DNA of 64,000 nucleotides from Tessaracoccus flavescens (GCF_001998865.1 NZ_CP019607.1:2914001-2978000); one strand, 5' to 3'; positions 28,748-37,717 are shown, numbered from the stretch's first letter. Notes: generated by a model not told the origin, from the letters alone. Made by a program: numbers and translations.

Positions 28748-28823
28748 CGCGCCGGGCGACGCTCACCGGGGGAGCCAGTTGCCGGTGGCACACTGGAATC
28801 ACTTACCCCGGAAAGGACCCGAG

Positions 28824-29024
28824 ATGCCGCTCGCCGCAGCCACGCTGATCGCCCTGTTCGTCGTCCTGGCCCTCGCGGCCGGTGTCTTCCTCATCGTTGC
28901 CGTCTCCTCCGGTCACCTCTCCGTGCGTCACCGCAGGATCGAGCGGATCGCCCGGCAGGCCGATCTGCACCTCAACGCGAAGGGACAGGTGCCGCAGTTC
29001 CTGCGCCGCCTCGACGAGCGCTGA
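28824..29024 (+). CDS. Small single-pass membrane protein
   Basis: A 66-residue protein with one long N-terminal helix (TLIALFVVLALAAGVFLIVAV) and a basic tail (RHRRIERIARQADLHLN). ATG 28824 is set by GAAAGGACC upstream. It sits between smc and ftsY. No family recognised; the basic tail suggests a cytosolic C-terminus. Confidence 0.65.
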   Translation: MPLAAATLIALFVVLALAAGVFLIVAVSSGHLSVRHRRIERIARQADLHLNAKGQVPQFLRRLDER

Positions 29025-29083
29025 GCAGCCGCCCTGCGCCGGGCGGTGGCAGGGCCAGGGGCACTGTCAACGGCCCTCGCCGC

Positions 29084-29089
29084 TAGGAT
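29084..29089 (+). promoter_or_regulatory. Candidate ftsY -10 box (TAGGAT), leaderless start
   Basis: TAGGAT ends six bases before GTG 29096 with no RBS, so the mRNA is probably leaderless. Confidence 0.5.
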
Positions 29090-29095
29090 GTCGGC

Positions 29096-30313
29096 GTGTG
29101 GATTTTCTGGACAGTAATCGCGATCGTCGGCATCGCCATCGTCGTGGCCGGCGCCATCGTCTACCTCGACGGCCGCAAGCAGCGTGAGCTCGAGCAGGCC
29201 GAGAAGGCGGAACTCGAGTCGAAGGTCGGCGGCGACGAGGTCGTCGTGGCGCCGAGTCCGACCGAGACCGTCGAACCAGAGGTCGTCGAGGTCCTCGAAC
29301 CGCAGGAGCCCGGCTCCACGGTCCTCGTCGAGCCGGTCGTCGAGCCGGAGCCTGCCGTCGTCGAGCCCGAGGTCGAGCGCCCCGAGGCGCCGCTCAGCCG
29401 TTGGGCCCGGCTGCGTCGCCGCCTGTCCACCAGCAACAACGCCCTCGCCCGCGCGCTGGCCGACCTGCTGTCGGTCGACAAGATCGACGCCGACGTCTGG
29501 GACGACTTCGAGACCACGCTGATCACCTCTGACCTCGGCGTCGGACCGGCCACCGAGCTGACCGAGGCGCTGCGCAAGCGGCTCGCCGTCGACGGCGTCG
29601 CCGACCCGGTCAAGGCCAAGGAGATCCTCACCGAGGAACTGCTCAGGCTCGTCGACCCGAGCCTCGACCGGTCGCTCAACCTGACTCCCGCGAACGACGG
29701 TGATCCTGCCGTGGTGCTGGTCGTCGGCGTCAACGGCACCGGAAAGACCACCACCGTCGGCAAGCTCGCCCGCGTGCTCGTGGCCGAGGACAAGTCGGTC
29801 GTGCTCGGCGCGGCCGACACCTTCCGTGCCGCCGCAGCAGAACAGCTCGCGACGTGGGGCGAACGGGTCGGGGTCGAGACCGTCCGCTCCGACGTCGACG
29901 GGGCAGACCCCGCCTCGGTCGCCTTCGACGCCGTCGCCAAGGGCGTCGAGGACGGCGTCGACGTGGTCATCGTCGACACCGCGGGTCGCCTCCACACCAA
30001 GACCGGGCTGATGGACGAGCTCGGAAAGGTCAAGCGCGTCATTGAGAAGAAGGCGCCCGTCAACGAGGTCCTCCTCGTGCTCGACGCGACCACCGGCCAG
30101 AACGGCATGACCCAGGCCCGCATCTTCGCAGAGGTCGTCGACGTGACCGGCATCGTCCTGACAAAGCTCGACGGCTCCGCGAAGGGTGGCATCGTCGTCC
30201 AGGTCCAGCGCGAGCTCGGCGTCCCCGTGAAGCTCGTCGGCCTCGGTGAGGGCGTCGACGACCTCGCCCCGTTCGACCCGGAGGGCTTCGTTCAGGGCAT
30301 CCTCGGAGACTGA
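29096..30313 (+). CDS. ftsY: Signal recognition particle receptor FtsY
   Basis: A 405-residue SRP receptor GTPase that docks ribosome-SRP complexes at the membrane. The N-terminus is a transmembrane helix (WTVIAIVGIAIVVAGAIVYL), as in many actinobacteria, followed by an acidic A domain (~residues 30-100). The NG domain has G1 GVNGTGKTTT (~211), DTFRAAAAEQL, VDTAGRLHTK and TKLDGSAKGG. Its partner ffh lies 4.3 kb downstream, separated by the WXG-like/calpain cassette and recQ. Confidence 0.96.
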   Translation: MWIFWTVIAIVGIAIVVAGAIVYLDGRKQRELEQAEKAELESKVGGDEVVVAPSPTETVEPEVVEVLEPQEPGSTVLVEPVVEPEPAVVEPEVERPEAPLSRWARLRRRLSTSNNALARALADLLSVDKIDADVWDDFETTLITSDLGVGPATELTEALRKRLAVDGVADPVKAKEILTEELLRLVDPSLDRSLNLTPANDGDPAVVLVVGVNGTGKTTTVGKLARVLVAEDKSVVLGAADTFRAAAAEQLATWGERVGVETVRSDVDGADPASVAFDAVAKGVEDGVDVVIVDTAGRLHTKTGLMDELGKVKRVIEKKAPVNEVLLVLDATTGQNGMTQARIFAEVVDVTGIVLTKLDGSAKGGIVVQVQRELGVPVKLVGLGEGVDDLAPFDPEGFVQGILGD

Positions 30314-30359
30314 CGCCCGACACAGAGTTCAGACGCAGAGTTCAGGGGAGGCAGAGACC

Positions 30360-30659
30360 GTGGGACTCGATGTCAGACCATCAATGGTGCACGCGGAGGC
30401 GGACCATGTCGCCGCCGCGGGCGTCGCGCTCGCCCGACTCGCGGGCGATCTCGGCGCGCTGACGGGCGAGGGCGAGTTCGAGACCGACGCCATGCTCGGG
30501 CGGGTCACCGCACATCTGGCCGAACAGTGGCGGACCCTCTCCAGCAACGCGTCGACGCTCGCTGAGGCGATGCACGACTCGGCGACCTCCGTCGAGAAGC
30601 CCGAGGCGACCAACACCGAACTGGCGCGTGAGTTCTTCCGCCGCGCGGGCGGTGAGTGA
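30360..30659 (+). CDS. Small helical WXG100/ESX-like protein (putative)
   Basis: 99 residues, almost entirely predicted helix, with a central hydrophobic-heptad pattern and a tryptophan in LAEQWRTLSSNASTLAEAM. The size, helical-hairpin design and position directly upstream of a gene with a similar N-terminus suggest an ESX/WXG100-type secretion partner, although a strict WxG turn is not visible. GTG 30360 follows GGGGAGG. Only three bases separate it from the next gene. The family call is inference; an uncharacterised helical protein remains possible. Confidence 0.6.
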   Translation: MGLDVRPSMVHAEADHVAAAGVALARLAGDLGALTGEGEFETDAMLGRVTAHLAEQWRTLSSNASTLAEAMHDSATSVEKPEATNTELAREFFRRAGGE

Positions 30660-30662
30660 CGC

Positions 30663-31850
30663 GTGGGCATCAGCGTCCCCGGGCTGCTCAACTTCAGGGG
30701 AGACCGTTGGCAGGTGGCCGCCGACCTGTTGCGCTCATCGGCGCGCGGATCGACGGCGCAGGCGGACTCCCTCCGTGCGGCCGCGGACGCGATGTCGAAG
30801 GCATGGAGCGACGAGATCGGTGCCATGATCGCCGAGCGCTGCCGTCAGCAGGCCGACGTCGTCGAGCAGCAGGCAACGACCCTCCCACCCCTGGCAGACG
30901 CCCTCGACGCCGGGGCCGCGCAGATGCAGGACCTCTCGACCGAGATGCTGAAACTGGTCGAGCGCGCGGCCGCCGCAGACGTCGTGGTGACCGACGACGG
31001 CGGAGCGCGGCCCGCCTTCGACCTCGGCCTGCTTGACCCGCGCGAGGCGGCCAGGCGGATCGCCATCGCCAACGCCGTGCGCGCCGTGGCCACCTCGATC
31101 CTGCACCGCGCCGACCTCGTCGACCGCCGCCTCGCCACCGTGCTTGCACTGGCCCTCGGCCTGATGGCGCCGCCGTTCGACATGGGCCCCCTCGACCTCT
31201 CCGACGAGGCCCTGGCCCGGGCCGCCGATCTGACCACCCAGGGCTCGACCGGCTACTGCGCCTGGGTCTCGCCCCTGATGTCGCTCGCCCGCTCGAACCC
31301 CGACTTCATCCGCAGGCGCATGGTGTGGGACGAGGACTCGCAGACCTACACCGTCACTCTCTATGACAGGGACACCGGAGCCCCGATCCAGGTGAGCGTC
31401 GATCCGAGGCAGCTGCCCGAGTTCCCGTCAAACGGCATGACGCAGGAGCCCGACTTCGTCAGCATCTACACCCAGGCGATGCGGCAGACCTACCCCGACA
31501 TCGACAGCAGCAACTTCCAGCTGACAGGCAAGATCGTGCTCGGCAAGACCTACGACGAGCAGACCTCGCGCGAGGTGCCCTTCGACGAGATCCGCGACAC
31601 CCTCGACACCGAGCCTCCGGGCTCCGCGATGGTCGCGACGACGGGGGCGCCCGAGCAGCAGCCCGACGACGTGCCCGCGCACAAGAAGCTGTACGGCGGC
31701 CACGCCTACTCCGTCGTCGGGTTCACCCCCGACGGGCAGATCATTCTGCGCAACCCCCATGGCCCCGGCTCCGACTCACACACCGTGACGTTGACCGAGG
31801 ACGAGTACCGACGCTGGATCAACGGCGTCATGACCTGGCCGGCGCAGTGA
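30663..31850 (+). CDS. Calpain-fold cysteine protease with WXG-like N-terminus
   Basis: 395 residues. Residues ~12-105 are two long amphipathic helices with AWSDEIG (W48) near the turn, like WXG100 or LXG targeting domains of type VII substrates. After a helical middle, residues ~190-395 match the calpain (peptidase C2) catalytic core: Q193 and the nucleophile C199 in TTQGSTGYCAWVSPLMSLA, a VDPRQLP strand echoing calpain VDDxLP, H347 in GGHAYSVVGF and N364 in ILRNPHG. The triad Cys-His-Asn is complete. No signal peptide, so either cytosolic or exported with the helical domain. A secreted toxin or effector is plausible; a housekeeping protease is the alternative. Confidence 0.7.
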   Translation: MGISVPGLLNFRGDRWQVAADLLRSSARGSTAQADSLRAAADAMSKAWSDEIGAMIAERCRQQADVVEQQATTLPPLADALDAGAAQMQDLSTEMLKLVERAAAADVVVTDDGGARPAFDLGLLDPREAARRIAIANAVRAVATSILHRADLVDRRLATVLALALGLMAPPFDMGPLDLSDEALARAADLTTQGSTGYCAWVSPLMSLARSNPDFIRRRMVWDEDSQTYTVTLYDRDTGAPIQVSVDPRQLPEFPSNGMTQEPDFVSIYTQAMRQTYPDIDSSNFQLTGKIVLGKTYDEQTSREVPFDEIRDTLDTEPPGSAMVATTGAPEQQPDDVPAHKKLYGGHAYSVVGFTPDGQIILRNPHGPGSDSHTVTLTEDEYRRWINGVMTWPAQ

Positions 31851-31864
31851 GGGGGGTGTGTGAG

Positions 31865-32260
31865 ATGAACGACGAACTGCTCCGGCGCCACTCCGCGCAC
31901 TATGGCCCGATGCTCGACGCGATCCAGGAGATCCTCGAGACGGCCACCGGACCGCTCGTGTGGCGCGACCGGGACGACGCACGCCTCCTCGACGATCGCT
32001 CCCTGATGCAGGTGCTCGACCCCGTCGTGAGGGTCGGCCCCGTCTTCGGCTGCGGCGTCGCCACGGCGGCGATCGACCAGGTGGGGCTGGTCGAGGCCCT
32101 TGACCGGCTGGTCACCGGGCACGGCTTCCGCCCGCTCGGAGCCCTCGCGGCCGAGCCGTGGGGTCTGCTCCACTGCAACGCGAACGACGGCTACGAATCG
32201 ACCCTGCACGTCGAACTGTTCGGCTACGCGAAGGCCTGGGTGGACGTCAAGGTCCGCTGA
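31865..32260 (+). CDS. Unknown protein following the calpain-like gene (candidate immunity partner)
   Basis: 131 residues, acidic and hydrophilic with a few hydrophobic patches (PVFGCGVATAAIDQVGLVEAL; HVELFGYAKAWVDVKV). No signal peptide or known motif. It starts 14 bases after the calpain-like gene, with GAGGGGGG upstream, so the three genes form one unit. Position directly after a putative toxin is what is expected of an immunity protein, but nothing in the sequence itself proves it. Ends three bases from the convergent recQ stop. Confidence 0.6.
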   Translation: MNDELLRRHSAHYGPMLDAIQEILETATGPLVWRDRDDARLLDDRSLMQVLDPVVRVGPVFGCGVATAAIDQVGLVEALDRLVTGHGFRPLGALAAEPWGLLHCNANDGYESTLHVELFGYAKAWVDVKVR

Positions 32261-32263
32261 GGC

Positions 32264-34552
32264 TCAGGCAACGGAGGCGAGTGCGAGCGGAAGCACCGAC
32301 GGCGCCCCTGCCAGGCGAAGCAGACGCCCGGCGACGGTCATCGTCCAGCGCGAGTCGATCAGGTCGTCGACCAGCAGCACCGGGCCGCCAAGCGAACGCA
32401 GCCTGCCCGCCATCTCCGGCGGCACGGAGAACCGACGCCACAGGTCACGCACCCTGAAGGCGCTGTTGGCCGCAGGAACCGACCGTTCGTCTTCGAGCCT
32501 CAGCGGTCCGAGCGCCACCAGGCCACCGGCGCGGGCGATCCCTGAGCCGAGTGACTCGACCAACCTCGGCCGACGAACGCTCGGCAGCCAGGCGACGGCC
32601 ACCGGACGCTCCGACCAGTCCCACTCCTTCAGGACCCTGAGGCAGGCCGAGGCGAGGGCGGGCGGCAGCTCACGGTCCACAGGGGCACCCTCCCGGTCGG
32701 GTGCGAACAGCTCGCGAAGGCTCGTCCCGTAGCCCAGATCGGTGAGCCGGGCGATCACCCGTCCCTCCTCGACCTGCTGCTCGGCAGGCAGCTTTCCCTT
32801 GACGGGGGAGCCGTCGTCGGTGACCCCCAGCGTGTCGAGTCCCTGCGGCCACATCGCCCTCGGCGCGATCTCCACACCGACCTTCCCCAGGCTGGCGCGG
32901 GCCCCGCGCTCCGAGTCGATCGAGACCTCCGTCGGGAACCAGGCACCCGCGCACACGTCGCAGCGTCCGCAGGGGGCGCTTGCGGGATCGTCGAGCGAGC
33001 GGGTCAGGTACTCCATCCGGCATCCGGTCGTGGACTGGTACTCGAGCATCGAGTGCTGTTCCGCGACCCGCGCCTCCGCGATCCGGTCGTAGCGCCCCTT
33101 GTCGAACTCCCAGGCGCGGCCGGTGGCCGTCCAGCCGCCCTGGCCGTACTCGACCACCCCGTCGACCGCCAGCACCTTCAGCAGCAGCTCCAGCTGACCG
33201 CGGCGCAGGTCGACCCGAGACTCGAGCGCACCGACCGACAGCGGCCGCCCTTCCTGGCGCAACGCCTCAAGGACGCCGTCGGCGCGCCTCCTCGTCGGCA
33301 TCGCGTTGGTGGCGAAGTAGTGCCAGATGTCGCGGTCCTCGAGGCCCGGCAGCAGCAGCACGTCGGCGTTGTCCGTGGCACGCCCGGCGCGTCCGACCTG
33401 CTGGTAGTACGCCACGGGGGAGCTGGGGGAGCCGAGGTGGACCACGAAGCCGAGGTCAGGTTTGTCGAAGCCCATGCCGAGCGCTGAGGTGGCGATCAGC
33501 GCCTTCACCCGGTTTGCCTTGAGCGCCTCCTCGGCGGCCAGCCGCTCCGCCTGATCGGTGCGGCCGGTGTAGGCGAGCACCTCGTGACCCGCCTTTCTGA
33601 GCATCGCAGCCGTCTCCTCCGCCGACGAGACGGTCAGGCAGTAGACGATGCCGCTGCCGGGAAGCTCCTCGAGATGCTGTGTGAGCCAGGCAAGCCTGCG
33701 CCAGGACGTGCCGAGTTCCAGCACCCCCAGCCGCAGCGACTGCCGCGCGAGCGGGCCGCGCAGCGTGAACACCTCGTGCCCGCCTGCCGCCATCTGCTCG
33801 GCCACGTCGTGCACCACGCGCTCGTTGGCGGTCGCGGTCGTGGCGAGCACCGGCACGTCCGAGGGGAGCTCGGCGATCAGGGTGCGGATGCGACGGTAGT
33901 CGGGCCGGAAGTCGTGGCCCCAGTCGCTGATGCAGTGCGCCTCGTCGATCACCAGCAGCCCCGCAGTGCCGATCAGGCGAGGCAACTGCTCGGCCCGGAA
34001 GCGGGGATTGACCAGCCGCTCGGGCGAGACGAGCAGCACGTCGAGCGCGCCCTCGTCCAGCAGGCGTTCGATCTCGTTCCACTCGGTGACGTTGGCCGAG
34101 TTGATGGCCGCGGCGCGGACCCCCGCCCGCTCGGCGGCCGCCACCTGGTCGCGCATCAGGGCGAGCAGCGGAGAGACGATCAGCGCGGGTCCGGCTCCCG
34201 CGCGCCGCTGGAGGAGGGCGGCGATGAAGTACACGGCCGACTTGCCCCAGCCGGTGCGCTGCACCACGAGGGCTCGCCGGTGGTGCGCCACGAGAGCCTC
34301 GATAGCCTCGAACTGACCCTCGTGGAACTGCGCATCCGGGCGTCCGGTGAGCGCGCGCAGGATGGTGAGCGCCTCCTCCCGGAGGCCCTCGGCGCCCCGG
34401 CGGACCTCGTCACGCTCCGGTACCGCTACCGGCTCCGGTCGTCGGGGTGGCGCGGCGACGGCGTCGGCGAGGTCGGCGGGCGGCTCGCTCCAGGGGTCGG
34501 GAGGCAGCTCATCGAACTCGGGCGGCGGTTCCTGGTCCCACTGGTCGCTCAT
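32264..34552 (-). CDS. recQ: RecQ-family helicase with C-terminal phosphoribosyltransferase-like domain
   Basis: 762 residues. RecQ-type SF2 helicase core: Walker A RTGWGKSAVYF, DEAH in VIDEAHCISDWGHDFRPDY, and GMGFDKPDLGFVVHLGSP with YYQQVGRAGR. A cysteine-rich zinc-binding segment follows (CRMEYL ... CGRCDVC). The C-terminal ~130 residues end with VLLVDDLIDSRWT (~725-737), the PRPP-loop signature of phosphoribosyltransferases. This fusion is known in actinobacterial RecQ-like proteins, but the role of the tail is not established. A proline/acid-rich N-terminal ~50 residues precede the helicase. ATG 34552 is chosen over one ten codons upstream. Confidence 0.9.
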   Translation of the reverse strand: MSDQWDQEPPPEFDELPPDPWSEPPADLADAVAAPPRRPEPVAVPERDEVRRGAEGLREEALTILRALTGRPDAQFHEGQFEAIEALVAHHRRALVVQRTGWGKSAVYFIAALLQRRAGAGPALIVSPLLALMRDQVAAAERAGVRAAAINSANVTEWNEIERLLDEGALDVLLVSPERLVNPRFRAEQLPRLIGTAGLLVIDEAHCISDWGHDFRPDYRRIRTLIAELPSDVPVLATTATANERVVHDVAEQMAAGGHEVFTLRGPLARQSLRLGVLELGTSWRRLAWLTQHLEELPGSGIVYCLTVSSAEETAAMLRKAGHEVLAYTGRTDQAERLAAEEALKANRVKALIATSALGMGFDKPDLGFVVHLGSPSSPVAYYQQVGRAGRATDNADVLLLPGLEDRDIWHYFATNAMPTRRRADGVLEALRQEGRPLSVGALESRVDLRRGQLELLLKVLAVDGVVEYGQGGWTATGRAWEFDKGRYDRIAEARVAEQHSMLEYQSTTGCRMEYLTRSLDDPASAPCGRCDVCAGAWFPTEVSIDSERGARASLGKVGVEIAPRAMWPQGLDTLGVTDDGSPVKGKLPAEQQVEEGRVIARLTDLGYGTSLRELFAPDREGAPVDRELPPALASACLRVLKEWDWSERPVAVAWLPSVRRPRLVESLGSGIARAGGLVALGPLRLEDERSVPAANSAFRVRDLWRRFSVPPEMAGRLRSLGGPVLLVDDLIDSRWTMTVAGRLLRLAGAPSVLPLALASVA

Positions 34553-34656
34553 GGGTATCAGCTTTCCACGTCGGGCTGACAACGTCGCGTGGGCCGCGGC
34601 TGCCCGCGTTGAGTATCCTTGTGACGATCACGCAATCTGCGAAGGGTAAAGCCAAA

Positions 34657-36180
34657 GTGTTCGACACGCTGCAGGACCGGCTCTCGACGGTTTTCAAGGG
34701 GCTGCGCTCCAAGGGACGCCTCTCCGAGGCCGACATCGACGCCACGATGCGCGAGATCCGCATCGCGCTGCTCGAGGCCGACGTCAACCTGGCCGTCGTC
34801 AAGGAGTTCGTCGCCGCCGTCAAGACGCGCGCGCTCGACGCCGAACTGTCGAAGGCGCTCAACCCATCGCAGCAGATCATCAAGATCGTCAACGAGGAGC
34901 TCATCTCCATCCTCGGTGGTGAGGACCGCACCATCCGCTTCGCGAAGCGGCCACCGACGGTGATCATGCTTGCCGGTCTCCAGGGCGCAGGAAAGACGAC
35001 GCTCGCGGGCAAGCTCGCCAAGTGGCTCAAGGACTCCAAGCACGCGCCGCTGCTCGTCGCGGCCGACCTGCAGCGCCCCAACGCGGTCAACCAGCTCCAG
35101 ATCGTCGGCGAGCGCGCCGGCGTGCACGTCTTCGCGCCCGAGCCTGGCAACGGCATCGGCGACCCGGTCGACGTGGCGCGCCGCGCCATCGAGCACGCCG
35201 AGGCGAAGCTCTACGACGTGGTCATCGTCGACACCGCAGGCCGGCTCGGCGTCGACCAGGAACTCATGCAGCAGGCCGCCGACATCAAGGCGGCGGTCGG
35301 CCCCGATGAGACGCTGTTCGTCGTAGACGCCATGATCGGCCAGGACGCCGTCAACACCGCGAAGGCATTCGACGAGGGCGTCGGGGTCGATGGTGTCGTG
35401 CTGACCAAGCTCGACGGCGACGCCCGCGGTGGCGCGGCGCTGTCGATCGCCCGTGTGCTCGGCAAGCCGATCATGTTCGCCTCCAACGGCGAGGGCCTCT
35501 CCGACTTCGACATGTTCCATCCCGACCGGATGGCCTCGCGCATCCTCGGCATGGGCGACATGCTCACCCTGATCGAGCAGGCCGAGAAGACCTTCGACGC
35601 GGAGCAGTCCCGCGCCGCGGCCGAGAAGCTGATGGGGAAGAACCAGTTCGGCCTGCAGGACTTCCTCTCGCAGATGCAGCAGTTGCGCCAGATGGGCCCC
35701 ATGTCGAAGATCCTCGGCATGCTGCCGGGAGCAGGCCAGTTCAAGCAGGCGATCAACGAGATCGACGAGCGCGAGATCGACCGGATCGAGGCCATCATCT
35801 ACTCGATGACCCCGGCCGAGCGCGACGACGTGGCCATCCTGAACGGCTCGCGCCGCGCCAGGATCGCCAAGGGCGCAGGCGTCCAGGTCTCCGAGGTCAA
35901 CAAGCTCGTCAACCGCTTCGTCGACGCGCGCAAGATGATGGAGTCGATGGCGGGCGGCGGCTTCCCGGGCATGCCCGGCATGGGAGGCATGGGCGGAGGC
36001 CGGCGCGCCGGAAGCAAGAAGCAGCAGGGCAAGAAGGGGCGAAAGGGCGCAGCCCGCCCCGCGAACCGTCCCCAGGTTCCGCAGCAGCCCCAGGCCCCGC
36101 AGATCCCACAGTCGATGGACGACTTCCAGCTCCCGCCCGAGCTGGCGAAGATGTTCGATCAGAACAAGCCGAAGTTCTAG
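34657..36180 (+). CDS. ffh: Signal recognition particle protein Ffh
   Basis: A 507-residue SRP54 homologue that binds signal peptides on nascent chains and the 4.5S RNA. NG domain: G1 GLQGAGKTTLAGKLA (~107), VDTAGRLGVDQE, TKLDGDARGGAALS. The methionine-rich M domain follows from ~residue 300, with a Gly/Met tail (PGMPGMGGMGGG) and a basic Lys/Arg stretch, then a Gln/Pro-rich end. GTG 34657 follows GAAGGG; a GTG 36 bases upstream is in frame but sits too close to a TATCCT -10 box (34614-34619). Confidence 0.96.
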   Translation: MFDTLQDRLSTVFKGLRSKGRLSEADIDATMREIRIALLEADVNLAVVKEFVAAVKTRALDAELSKALNPSQQIIKIVNEELISILGGEDRTIRFAKRPPTVIMLAGLQGAGKTTLAGKLAKWLKDSKHAPLLVAADLQRPNAVNQLQIVGERAGVHVFAPEPGNGIGDPVDVARRAIEHAEAKLYDVVIVDTAGRLGVDQELMQQAADIKAAVGPDETLFVVDAMIGQDAVNTAKAFDEGVGVDGVVLTKLDGDARGGAALSIARVLGKPIMFASNGEGLSDFDMFHPDRMASRILGMGDMLTLIEQAEKTFDAEQSRAAAEKLMGKNQFGLQDFLSQMQQLRQMGPMSKILGMLPGAGQFKQAINEIDEREIDRIEAIIYSMTPAERDDVAILNGSRRARIAKGAGVQVSEVNKLVNRFVDARKMMESMAGGGFPGMPGMGGMGGGRRAGSKKQQGKKGRKGAARPANRPQVPQQPQAPQIPQSMDDFQLPPELAKMFDQNKPKF

Positions 36181-36188
36181 GAGTCGAG

Positions 36189-37268
36189 ATGGGTGGACCC
36201 TGGCATCTTCCCGACGCGCGGATCCTCCCGGACGGTGACGTCCGGGACCTGTGGATCGCCGACGGCATCGTGGTCGACGGCCCGGTTGCCGGGGCACAGA
36301 GGCTCGCCTCGGGCGCCTGGGTGCTGCCGGGACTGGTCGACGCGCACTGCCACATCGGGCTCGGACCCGATGGCGCGGTCAGTGCGGAGATGGCACGCGC
36401 GCAGGCGCTGACCGACCTTGGCGCAGGCGTGATGCTGATCCGCGACGCGGGCTCACCGTCCGACACGCGCTGGATCCATGACGAGGCCACCCTTCCGCGC
36501 CTCGTCCGCGCGGGCAGGCACGTGGCGAGGCCGAAGCGCTACCTGCGTGGCCTTGGCGCCGAGGTCGAGCCCGAGCAGCTCGTCGAGCAGGTCCGTCACG
36601 AGGCACGCTCCGGCGACGGCTGGGTCAAGCTCGTGGGTGACTGGATCGACCGCTCGGTCGGCGACCTCGCGCCGTTGTGGCCGGCGGAGGCCGCGTCGGC
36701 CGCGATCGAGGCGGCCCACGAGGAGGGCGCTCGAGTGACGGCGCACTGCTTCGGTGAACAGTCGGTCGCCGAACTCGTGGCGGCGGGCATCGACTGCATC
36801 GAGCACGGCACAGGCCTGACTGACGAGGTGATCGCCCAGATGGTCTCCCGCGGAACCGCGCTCGTGCCGACGATGATCAACCTCGCCCGCTTCCCGATGT
36901 ACGCGGCCCCTGCAAAGGACAAGTACCCCACCTACTTCGCCCACATGACCGATCTCTACGCCCGCCGCAAGGAAACCATCGGCAAGGCCATCGACGCCGG
37001 CGTCGCGGTCTACACGGGCACGGACGCAGGCACCGTCGTCCCGCACGGCGGCATCGGCGAGGAGATCGAGGAACTCGCGGCCATCGCCGGAGCGGAGTAC
37101 GCGCTCGGCGCGGCCAGCTGGCGCGCCCGGCCGTGGCTCGGCGCCCCGAACGTCGAGGTGGGAGAGAGTGCCGACCTGATCGTGCTCCCAGCCGACCCGC
37201 GCGAGGAACTCGGCGTCATCTTCGAGCCGACGGCGAAGCTGCTGCGCGGCGCGCTTGTGGTCGCCTGA
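36189..37268 (+). CDS. Amidohydrolase-superfamily protein (imidazolonepropionase-like)
   Basis: A 359-residue metal-dependent amidohydrolase. Metal ligands: VDAHCHIG (HxH, ~residues 50-55), a histidine in VTAHCFGEQSV, another in IEHGTG, and the aspartate in YTGTDAGTVVPHGG. A lysine in WVKLVGDW may bridge the metals. The C-terminal beta-sandwich fragment (VGESADLIVLP) is typical of the superfamily. Likely acts on a cyclic amide or amine, but substrate is unknown. RBS TAGGAGTCGAG. It lies 8 bp after ffh, so probably co-transcribed. Confidence 0.85.
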   Translation: MGGPWHLPDARILPDGDVRDLWIADGIVVDGPVAGAQRLASGAWVLPGLVDAHCHIGLGPDGAVSAEMARAQALTDLGAGVMLIRDAGSPSDTRWIHDEATLPRLVRAGRHVARPKRYLRGLGAEVEPEQLVEQVRHEARSGDGWVKLVGDWIDRSVGDLAPLWPAEAASAAIEAAHEEGARVTAHCFGEQSVAELVAAGIDCIEHGTGLTDEVIAQMVSRGTALVPTMINLARFPMYAAPAKDKYPTYFAHMTDLYARRKETIGKAIDAGVAVYTGTDAGTVVPHGGIGEEIEELAAIAGAEYALGAASWRARPWLGAPNVEVGESADLIVLPADPREELGVIFEPTAKLLRGALVVA

Positions 37269-37299
37269 GCAGCGAGACGACAGAGCCCTCGACCACCGT

Positions 37300-37504
37300 T
37301 AGAATCCGCCAAGTGGCCGGCGGCCCTGTGCTTGACGGAATCCAGGGGAACATCACGATGTTGTTGAACGGGAAGATGCGCTGCTCCCGGAACCCGCCTC
37401 CCGTCGGCGAACCAGTTGAAGCTCTGCGCCGGAGCCCCCTTGAGTTCGGCGAGCTTTGCGTCGAGGAACTTCTGCCAACGGGGCAGGTAGAAGCTCTTCA
37501 CTAG
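37300..37504 (+). pseudogene. Leaderless-looking start joined to antisense debris
   Basis: TAGAAT (37300-37305) ends seven bases before a GTG at 37313, the layout of the leaderless genes in this window. The short reading frame from it (63 codons, beginning VAGGPVLDGIQGNITMLLNG) then runs antisense through a GH89 fragment and looks non-functional beyond about 22 codons. It may be the preserved promoter and start of a gene whose body was lost. Low certainty. Confidence 0.3.
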
Positions 37505-37717
37505 GCCCTGGATCTCCCGACCCGCGTAGTCGCCGAGGGCCGCGTTGTAGCCGGCCGGGGTGCCCCAGATGGTCAGGATCGTGCGCTGCGACTTCTCGAA
37601 CGCGGCCTTCTCGGCGGCTGTAGTTCCCGCCGACTCGGCCTCGTCGAGCAGGCGGCCGAGCAGCGAGATGGACTCCGTGCCCGCGAGGTCGTCGATCAGG
37701 GGAGCGGGTTTCTCATC
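37388..37717 (-). pseudogene. Fragment of an alpha-N-acetylglucosaminidase (GH89/NAGLU)
   Basis: About 110 codons resembling the C-terminal domain of NAGLU-type enzymes: AEKAAFEKSQRTILTIWG, then GDYAGREIQGLVKSFYLPRW, where the TLWG..DYA.K.W.GL..FY.PRW pattern is characteristic. The catalytic domain is absent. Flanking frames do not continue the family, so this is a stranded piece. GH89 removes terminal GlcNAc from glycans. No other glycan-degradation gene is nearby. The region 37270-37960 holds nothing else I can support. Confidence 0.55.

Noticed and set aside
30360..30659. Calling this a confirmed WXG100 protein
   Set aside because: No strict WxG turn motif is visible, so only a WXG100-like helical protein is reported.
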